This document shows positions 1 through 5,105 of a DNA stretch of 5,105 bases, in pieces (positions within the stretch are counted from its first letter, which is position 1; every line of letters begins with the position of its first letter). This DNA is from an uncultured Gammaproteobacteria bacterium (lineage in GTDB: Bacteria; Pseudomonadota; Gammaproteobacteria; UBA9214), in the NCBI GenBank assembly GCA_905480305.1, contig CAJQPV010000312.1, forward strand, positions 1 to 5,105, in the 5' to 3' direction. The notes below the pieces were generated by a model that worked only from the letters and a program-made list of their open reading frames with translations, was not told the DNA's origin and ran no database searches. Made by a program: the position numbers and the translations under genes.

Positions 1-812
1 GAGTAGTACAACCAGCTGACACTGCCCGCCACCAGGAACGAGGCGATCAGGGTATCGAATAACAGGTTAATCTGCGCCACCGACGAACCGACAATCCCCG
101 GCAACATGAGCTTCATAATGCGCCGCACACCCGCATCCTGCGCACCCCACTGCGGACGGGGTAACAGGCCAATGCGTTTCAGCGATGGCAACAGAAACAG
201 TATCTGCACAATACCGGCCACCAGCACACCAGCTGCCAGCGCCAGTTCCGGCTGTGCCAGCTGAGGCGACACCACGACGGCGGCAGTAATCAACACCACG
301 TTCAGCCATACCGGTGCAAACGAGGCGGCGGCAAAGCGTCCGTAGGTATTCAGGATCCCCGCAGCAAACGCCACCAGCGACACCAGCAACAGGTAGGGAA
401 AGGTCAGGCGCAACATCTGTGCCGCCAAATCAAACTGCGCCGGATCACGGTATAGAAATCCGGGTGCAAAGATCGCCACCACTACCGGGCTCGCCAGCAC
501 CCCGATCACGGTAACCAGCGACAGGATACCCAGCAGGGTGCCGGCGACGCGATTAACCAGTTGCTGCACCGTGCTGGCATCCTGCTGTTCCTTGTATTCG
601 GCAAGGATTGGCACGAAGGCCTGCGAAAACGCACCCTCAGCAAACAGGCGGCGCATGAAATTAGGAATCTTGAAGGCAACAAAAAATGCATCCATGCCGG
701 CATTGGCACCAAACCAGCGCGCCAGCACAATATCCCTGACCAACCCGAGGACCCGGGAAACCAGCGTCATACTTCCAACAATTGCTGTATTTTTTAGTAA
801 CTTACGACTCAT
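1..812 (-). CDS. murJ: MurJ (MviN), lipid II flippase, N-terminal part
   Basis: Inner-membrane flippase of the MOP superfamily that moves the peptidoglycan precursor lipid II from the cytoplasmic to the periplasmic face. The frame is open from an ATG at 812 to the left edge: 270 complete codons, about half of the usual 510 or so residues, covering roughly the first eight of fourteen membrane helices. The N-terminal SRVLGLVRD motif (residues 19-27) and the stretch MDAFFVAFKIPNFMRRLFAE (40-59) match E. coli MurJ closely. R20, R26, D41, R54 and E59 align with E. coli R18, R24, D39, R52 and E57, which line the central cavity. The translation ends at SWLYY (266-270), just before the Asp-Arg pair containing the E. 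coli R270 equivalent, which lies outside the window. The start is fixed by alignment (two residues longer than E. coli); no clear Shine-Dalgarno precedes it. It is divergent from rpsT. The identification is very secure. Confidence 0.96.
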   Translation of the reverse strand, partial: MSRKLLKNTAIVGSMTLVSRVLGLVRDIVLARWFGANAGMDAFFVAFKIPNFMRRLFAEGAFSQAFVPILAEYKEQQDASTVQQLVNRVAGTLLGILSLVTVIGVLASPVVVAIFAPGFLYRDPAQFDLAAQMLRLTFPYLLLVSLVAFAAGILNTYGRFAAASFAPVWLNVVLITAAVVVSPQLAQPELALAAGVLVAGIVQILFLLPSLKRIGLLPRPQWGAQDAGVRRIMKLMLPGIVGSSVAQINLLFDTLIASFLVAGSVSWLYY

Positions 813-972
813 AGACAGAGATGCTACATCATCAACCGGGGACTGGTCATATCGGAGCAGGAAAGGTATCAATTAAAACAGTCGCTTACCAGCAAAGCCT
901 GTGGCAATCGCTGCCCTGCTGCTGGCAGCAACAATACCGGCCGGCCAGCCCCGGAAATCGGCACGTCCAGGA

Positions 973-1001
973 TTGACAAAGCCGACAGAAATCCGCATAG
1001 T
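973..1001 (+). promoter_or_regulatory. sigma70 promoter for rpsT
   Basis: A perfect -35 hexamer TTGACA (973-978) is followed after 17 bases by CATAGT (996-1001), which matches four of six positions of the -10 consensus. Transcription would start near 1008, giving a leader of about 33 bases before the rpsT start codon. The strong -35 and optimal spacing suit a ribosomal protein gene. E. coli rpsT has two promoters; I see only this clear one here. Confidence 0.7.
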
Positions 1002-1026
1002 ACGCCGTCTTTCGAATCAAGAAATG

Positions 1027-1043
1027 CAGGAGCAGTTCCTTTG
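1027..1043 (+). promoter_or_regulatory. Shine-Dalgarno and TTG start codon of rpsT
   Basis: CAGGAG (1027-1032) lies 8 bases upstream of a TTG at 1041-1043. No in-frame ATG or GTG lies close upstream. The nearby ATG at 1024-1026 is in a different frame and overlaps the Shine-Dalgarno, so it cannot start S20. The TTG is followed by codons for ANSAQALKRA, matching the family N-terminus. E. coli rpsT also starts with UUG, and that weak start is known to be part of S20 translational autoregulation. Confidence 0.9.
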
Positions 1044-1301
1044 GCCAATTCAGCACAAGCACTCAAACGCGCACGGCAGTCAGAAAAGCACCGTCAGCAG
1101 AACGCCGGTCAGCGGTCCAACATGCGCACCGCCATCAAGAAAGTTATCACAGCAATTGCTGCTGGCGATCGTGATCAGGCCAGGCAGGCTTATGATTCAG
1201 CGGTACCGGTTATTGACAATGCCGCCGGCAAGGGTCTTATCCATGCCAACAAGGCTGCCCGTCACAAGAGCCGCTTGAACAATCACATTCGCAGCCTCTA
1301 G
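1041..1301 (+). CDS. rpsT: 30S ribosomal protein S20
   Basis: Small basic protein that binds 16S rRNA early in 30S assembly. The 86 residues match the family length (87 in E. coli) and align throughout. Diagnostic stretches are the QSEKHRQQNA region (13-22), MRTAIKKV (28-35) and the highly conserved C-terminal KGLIHANKAARHKSRL (64-79), rich in Lys, Arg and His for rRNA contact. It starts at TTG with a good Shine-Dalgarno and ends at TAG. It is a single-gene unit, divergent from murJ and convergent with proB, with its own promoter at 973-1001 and a terminator beginning 17 bases after the stop codon. Autoregulation by S20 through the UUG start is known in E. coli and likely here, by inference from the same start codon. 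Confidence 0.98.
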   Translation: MANSAQALKRARQSEKHRQQNAGQRSNMRTAIKKVITAIAAGDRDQARQAYDSAVPVIDNAAGKGLIHANKAARHKSRLNNHIRSL

Positions 1302-1317
1302 GCCGCACAGCAAATTT

Positions 1318-1350
1318 ATAAAAAAGCCGGTCACTGACCGGCTTTTTTAT
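1318..1350. terminator. bidirectional Rho-independent terminator between rpsT and proB
   Basis: A 33-base perfect inverted repeat centred on 1334. The GC-rich core is GCCGGTCA / TGACCGGC, flanked by six A on the left (1320-1325) and six T on the right (1343-1348). Read on the plus strand it gives a stable hairpin plus U tract 17 bases after the rpsT stop. Read on the minus strand the same structure gives a hairpin plus U tract about 27 bases after the proB stop. It therefore probably ends both convergent transcripts. Confidence 0.92.
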
Positions 1351-1376
1351 TGCTTGCTGGAAATCGCGCCTGCGTT

Positions 1377-2504
1377 TCAGGTCGTTATCACCAGGTTATC
1401 GCGGTGCACCAGCTCTACCTCATCGACATAACCCAGCAACGCCTCTATGCGACTGCTCGGCTGACCAATAATTCTTGCTGATTCGGAGGCGCTGTAATTA
1501 ACCAGACCACGGGCAATTTCCTCGCCCGCCGGACCCAGGCAAACGACCAGGTCGCCGCGTTTAAAATCCCCCTCGACCCGGGTCACACCAACAGGCAGCA
1601 AACTGCTGCCGGAACCGCGCAGCTTGTTCACCGCACCCTCGTCGAGCGACAGGCGTCCGCGCACCTGTAAGCGGCCAGCCAGCCATTGCTTGCGGGCAGC
1701 AAAGGGGGCACAGGCCGGATACAGGCGCGTACCCAACGCTTCGTCCGCGGCCAGCCGCTGCAATACATTCGGCTCATTGCCCGATGCAATCAGCGTCAAC
1801 ACCCCGGAACGGGCCGCACGCGCCGCCGCCCTCACCTTGGTGAGCATGCCGCCACGCCCCAGTGCGCCGCCTCTGCCTGCCGCCATGGATTCCAGTGCCA
1901 CATCTCCGGCCTGCGCTTCAGGAATCAGCTTCGCCTGCGCATTGATGCGCGGATCGCTGTCGAACAAACCCTGCTGATCCGTCAACAACACCAGCAGATC
2001 AGCGCCCACCAGGTTGGCTACCAGCGCGGCCAGGGTATCGTTGTCTCCCAAACGGATTTCATCATTGGTTACGGTATCGTTTTCATTAACGATCGGTATC
2101 ACACCCAGCCCCAGCAAGGTCTGCAGGGTACTGCGGGCATTGAGATAACGCTGCCGGTCCGCAAGATCTTCGTGTGTCAGCAATATCTGGGCGGTATGCA
2201 GTCCGTATTTCTTGAAACGTGATTCGTATGCCTGCACCAGCCCCATCTGACCAACGGCGGCCGCTGCCTGCAATTCATGCAGCGCATGCGGACGCCGGGT
2301 CCAACCCAGCCGTGTCATCCCCTCGGCCACCGCACCGGATGACACCAGCAGGATTTCATGCCCGGCCTGTTGCAGGGCAGCCATCTGCTCAACCCAGCCG
2401 TTAATAGCCTCAGCGGCCAGCCCCTGGCCATCGTTGGTTAACAGGGCACTGCCGATCTTAACGACCCAGCGCTTGCACTCACTTGTTTTAATCTTCTCGG
2501 ACAT
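1377..2504 (-). CDS. proB: glutamate 5-kinase (ProB) with C-terminal PUA domain
   Basis: Cytosolic enzyme that phosphorylates L-glutamate with ATP, the first and proline-inhibited step of proline synthesis. From the ATG at 2504 it has 375 residues (E. coli 367). The amino-acid-kinase domain shows [11 protein letters not shown] (13-23, K16), VSSGAVAEG (54-62), NEND (140-143), GDND (153-156), LLTDQQGLF (173-181) and GRGGMLTK (216-223). K16, S56, N140, D143, D156 and K223 correspond, at a constant +6 offset, to E. coli K10, S50, N134, D137, D150 and K217, so the active site is intact. A PUA domain fills roughly 280-375, including [25 protein letters not shown] at 2531 would add nine residues but has no Shine-Dalgarno. 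The ATG has TAGAGG only two bases upstream, so the start is uncertain. It follows obgE by 55 bases. proA is not in the window. Confidence 0.96.
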   Translation of the reverse strand: MSEKIKTSECKRWVVKIGSALLTNDGQGLAAEAINGWVEQMAALQQAGHEILLVSSGAVAEGMTRLGWTRRPHALHELQAAAAVGQMGLVQAYESRFKKYGLHTAQILLTHEDLADRQRYLNARSTLQTLLGLGVIPIVNENDTVTNDEIRLGDNDTLAALVANLVGADLLVLLTDQQGLFDSDPRINAQAKLIPEAQAGDVALESMAAGRGGALGRGGMLTKVRAAARAARSGVLTLIASGNEPNVLQRLAADEALGTRLYPACAPFAARKQWLAGRLQVRGRLSLDEGAVNKLRGSGSSLLPVGVTRVEGDFKRGDLVVCLGPAGEEIARGLVNYSASESARIIGQPSSRIEALLGYVDEVELVHRDNLVITT

Positions 2505-2559
2505 GGCCTCTAATAAAACACTAGCGTTCACAGGTTGACGTTTTAATTTAAAACAGAGG

Positions 2560-3639
<1,080 letters not shown>

Positions 3640-3665
3640 CTTGATGGAAGCGGCTGCTGTCGGAC

Positions 3666-3923
3666 TCAGCCAGCTACAATTTCTACAAACTTGCGGTTCT
3701 TCGCACCCCGTTGTACAAACTGTACAACGCCGTCGCTCTTTGCAAACAAGGTATGGTCTTTGCCACAACCGACATTCTTGCCGGGATGGAAACGGGTGCC
3801 ACGCTGCCGTACCAGAATATTACCGGCCAGTACGGTCTCACCACCATAGCGCTTCACGCCAAGTCGTTTCGATTCTGAATCACGGCCGTTACGGGTACTG
3901 CCGCCTGCTTTTTTATGTGCCAT
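3666..3923 (-). CDS. rpmA: 50S ribosomal protein L27
   Basis: L27 sits at the base of the central protuberance of the 50S subunit, and its N-terminal tail reaches the peptidyl-transferase centre. The 85 residues equal the E. coli length and align without gaps. The N-terminus [20 protein letters not shown] is nearly identical to E. coli and lacks the cleavable extension found in Firmicutes. Further conserved stretches are LGVKRYGGE (21-29), [11 protein letters not shown] (38-48) and [13 protein letters not shown] (50-62). The ATG at 3923 has AGAGGA seven bases upstream. It follows rplU by 24 bases, the standard rplU-rpmA pair, and is followed by a terminator. Certain identification. Confidence 0.99.
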   Translation of the reverse strand: MAHKKAGGSTRNGRDSESKRLGVKRYGGETVLAGNILVRQRGTRFHPGKNVGCGKDHTLFAKSDGVVQFVQRGAKNRKFVEIVAG

Positions 3924-3947
3924 TGAATAGTCCTCTGGATCGGGCGG

Positions 3948-4259
3948 TTAACCGCTGATACCGGTAATTTCGACTTCGGTGTAGTTCTGACGGTGCCCCA
4001 TGCGCTTCATGTGATGTTTGCGGCGACGGAACTTGATAATCTCGACTTTTTTGGCCCGGCCGTGAGACTTCACTGTCGCTGTTACCTTGCCGCCATCAAG
4101 CAACGGAGTACCAATCTTTACATCTTCTCCTTCACCCACCATTAGAACATGGTCGAATTCAACAGAATCACCCTCACCGGCGTCCAATGTCTCTACCCGC
4201 AATGTGTCGCCCTGGGTGACGCGATACTGCTTACCGCCTGTCTTTATAACCGCATACAT
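3948..4259 (-). CDS. rplU: 50S ribosomal protein L21
   Basis: L21 binds 23S rRNA in the 50S subunit. Starting at the ATG at 4259 it has 103 residues, the same as E. coli. The N-terminus [14 protein letters not shown] and the basic C-terminal block [16 protein letters not shown] (79-94), ending in ITGISG, are diagnostic. A longer in-frame reading from a TTG at 4283 is rejected: the ATG fits the family N-terminus and has GGAG (4268-4271) at an 8-base spacing. It is the first gene of the rplU-rpmA-obgE-proB cluster, about 41 bases downstream of the predicted transcription start, and divergent from ispB. Confidence 0.99.
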   Translation of the reverse strand: MYAVIKTGGKQYRVTQGDTLRVETLDAGEGDSVEFDHVLMVGEGEDVKIGTPLLDGGKVTATVKSHGRAKKVEIIKFRRRKHHMKRMGHRQNYTEVEITGISG

Positions 4260-4306
4260 GTCGAAAACTCCAAATACGTACAATTCATTGTCGAAAAAGG
4301 CCGCTA

Positions 4307-4335
4307 ATTCTAATGTTTGCGTCCCGGCAGGTCAA
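4307..4335 (-). promoter_or_regulatory. strong sigma70 promoter for rplU-rpmA(-obgE-proB)
   Basis: Read on the minus strand: -35 TTGACC (4335-4330), a 17-base spacer, and -10 TAGAAT (4312-4307). Both hexamers match five of six consensus positions with optimal spacing. Transcription should start near 4300, leaving a leader of about 41 bases before the rplU ATG, too short for a large leader regulator. Confidence 0.85.
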
Positions 4336-4358
4336 TCAAATCCATTCTGGCACAAGGT

Positions 4359-4381
4359 GGGCAAGCCCGTTAAACTTGCCC
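4359..4381. repeat. inverted repeat between the rplU and ispB promoters
   Basis: GGGCAAG (4359-4365) and CTTGCCC (4375-4381) are perfect 7-bp inverted arms separated by nine bases. The repeat lies upstream of the rplU -35 element and just upstream of a possible ispB -10 at 4386-4391, so a protein bound here could affect either gene. No T tract follows on either strand, so it is not a typical terminator. Whether it is an operator is not known. Confidence 0.5.
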
Positions 4382-4385
4382 GGGT

Positions 4386-4391
4386 TACAAT
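4386..4391 (+). promoter_or_regulatory. possible -10 element for ispB
   Basis: TACAAT matches five of six positions of the -10 consensus, including the key A and final T. A start near 4398 would leave about 41 bases before the ispB ATG. There is no recognisable -35 at 16-18 bases upstream, where the inverted repeat at 4359-4381 lies, so activation or another promoter is possible. Weak call. Confidence 0.35.
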
Positions 4392-4438
4392 CCGCTCCAT
4401 ACCGGCAGCCCGGGCGCCGCAGGAAGACTTGAGAATTT

Positions 4439-5105
4439 ATGTTAAAACTTGTTAAAGTTCAATCTGATATAGAATTTATCGACTCGGTGCGGGAACTCCT
4501 CTCCGCGGATATGGCCGGTGTTAATGCGCTGATACACAGCTCCCTGCACAGCGACGTTGCCCTGATAAACCAGCTTTCCAACTATATTATCAACAGTGGC
4601 GGCAAGCGCCTGCGGCCCATGCTGGTGTTACTGGCGGCAAATGCCTGCGGCTACCAGGGCAACCAGCATATCAATCTGGCGGCCGTCATCGAATTTATCC
4701 ATACCGCCACACTGCTCCATGATGACGTGGTGGACGCCTCGCAGCTGCGGCGTGGCAACATGACCGCCAATTCCCTGTGGGGCAATGAGGCCAGCATTCT
4801 GGTTGGTGATTTTCTGTATTCGCGCGCCTTTGAAATGATGGTTGCTGCCAACGACATGCGTATCATGGAAATCATGTCGCATACCACCAACACGATCGCC
4901 GAGGGCGAAGTCCTGCAGCTGCTCAACTGCCATGACGCAGACACTACCGAAAGCCGTTATCTGGACGTCGTCAGCCGCAAGACCGCACGCCTGTTTGAAG
5001 CCGCCGCACAGATCGGCGCAGTACTCAGTAACCAGTCTGAAATTGTTGAAAATGCACTCGCCAGTTACGGCCTGCATCTGGGTATTGCCTTCCAGTTAAT
5101 TGATG
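4439..5105 (+). CDS. ispB: octaprenyl diphosphate synthase type polyprenyl transferase (IspB), N-terminal part
   Basis: Trans-prenyltransferase that extends farnesyl diphosphate with isopentenyl diphosphate to make the ubiquinone or menaquinone side chain. The frame is open from the ATG at 4439 to the right edge: 222 codons of an expected 320-335. Visible motifs are GGKRLRP (54-60, substrate binding), the first aspartate-rich motif DDVVD (95-99) followed by RR (104-105), VGDFLYSRAF (122-131), IAEGEVLQL (153-161) and SRKTARLFEAAA (179-190). The window ends inside FQLID (218-222), the start of the second aspartate-rich motif. It reads closest to E. coli IspB rather than IspA; product chain length cannot be told from sequence. 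It carries about 11 more N-terminal residues than E. coli. GAG at 4431-4433 and AGGAAG at 4421-4426 are imperfectly placed Shine-Dalgarno candidates. It is divergent from rplU. Confidence 0.96.
   Translation, partial: MLKLVKVQSDIEFIDSVRELLSADMAGVNALIHSSLHSDVALINQLSNYIINSGGKRLRPMLVLLAANACGYQGNQHINLAAVIEFIHTATLLHDDVVDASQLRRGNMTANSLWGNEASILVGDFLYSRAFEMMVAANDMRIMEIMSHTTNTIAEGEVLQLLNCHDADTTESRYLDVVSRKTARLFEAAAQIGAVLSNQSEIVENALASYGLHLGIAFQLID

Noticed and set aside
872..877. TTTAAT on the minus strand as a murJ -10
   Set aside because: No acceptable -35 is found at 15-18 bases upstream.
869..1278. Open frames covering the murJ-rpsT gap on both strands (minus 869-1066; plus 901-1278)
   Set aside because: The plus frame overlaps most of rpsT in another frame and the minus frame overlaps the rpsT start and promoter. 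Neither has a plausible protein composition or a ribosome binding site.
1686..2222. A 178-codon open frame on the plus strand, antisense to proB
   Set aside because: It lies wholly inside a clear proB with intact active-site motifs, has no recognisable domain, and is the kind of shadow frame expected opposite a GC-rich gene.
4230..4288. Short upstream reading frame (ATG in the rplU leader) overlapping the rplU start
   Set aside because: It has no Shine-Dalgarno of its own, is only about 14 codons long, and the leader is AT-rich enough for this to occur by chance.
4288..4314. TTGTCG-15-TCTAAT as an ispB promoter overlapping the rplU -10
   Set aside because: The spacer is too short and the -10 has C at the critical second position.
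4348..4363. Sigma54-like site TGGCAC-N5-GGGCA upstream of ispB
   Set aside because: The GG and GC are correctly spaced, but the TT of the -12 element is missing and sigma54 control of a housekeeping quinone gene is unlikely.

Overview
The window is a stretch of housekeeping chromosome from a moderately GC-rich bacterium, very probably a gammaproteobacterium. The proteins read closely like their Escherichia coli or Pseudomonas counterparts. The gene order ispB / rplU-rpmA-obgE-proB / rpsT / murJ is the one I recall from Pseudomonas and related gammaproteobacteria; in E. coli proB sits elsewhere, with proA. I cannot place the organism below class level from sequence alone.

Layout, left to right. 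Bases 1-812 (minus strand) hold the N-terminal half of murJ, the lipid II flippase, running off the left edge. Bases 813-1040 are a divergent intergenic region with a good sigma70 promoter for rpsT. Bases 1041-1301 (plus) encode ribosomal protein S20, starting at TTG as in E. coli. A nearly perfect symmetrical terminator at 1318-1350 lies between the convergent rpsT and proB and probably serves both. Bases 1377-3588 (minus) carry proB (glutamate 5-kinase) preceded by obgE (ribosome-associated GTPase). A Rho-independent terminator or attenuator separates obgE from the upstream ribosomal protein genes rpmA (L27) and rplU (L21), which occupy 3666-4259. The rplU cluster has a strong sigma70 promoter at 4307-4335. 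From 4439 to the right edge, on the plus strand, runs the first two thirds of ispB (octaprenyl diphosphate synthase type).

How the genes fit together: rplU, rpmA, obgE and proB form one co-directional cluster. L21 and L27 are 50S proteins and ObgE acts in late 50S assembly, so the first three share a ribosome theme, with proline synthesis attached at the end. The terminator after rpmA probably lets the abundant ribosomal proteins be made in excess over ObgE and ProB. ispB (quinone side chain) and murJ (cell wall) are separately transcribed neighbours.

I found no mobile element, CRISPR array, tRNA or rRNA gene, defence system or other new system. The points most worth a second look are a substitution in the switch II signature of ObgE, the terminator between rpmA and obgE, an inverted repeat between the divergent rplU and ispB promoters, and the uncertain start of proB.
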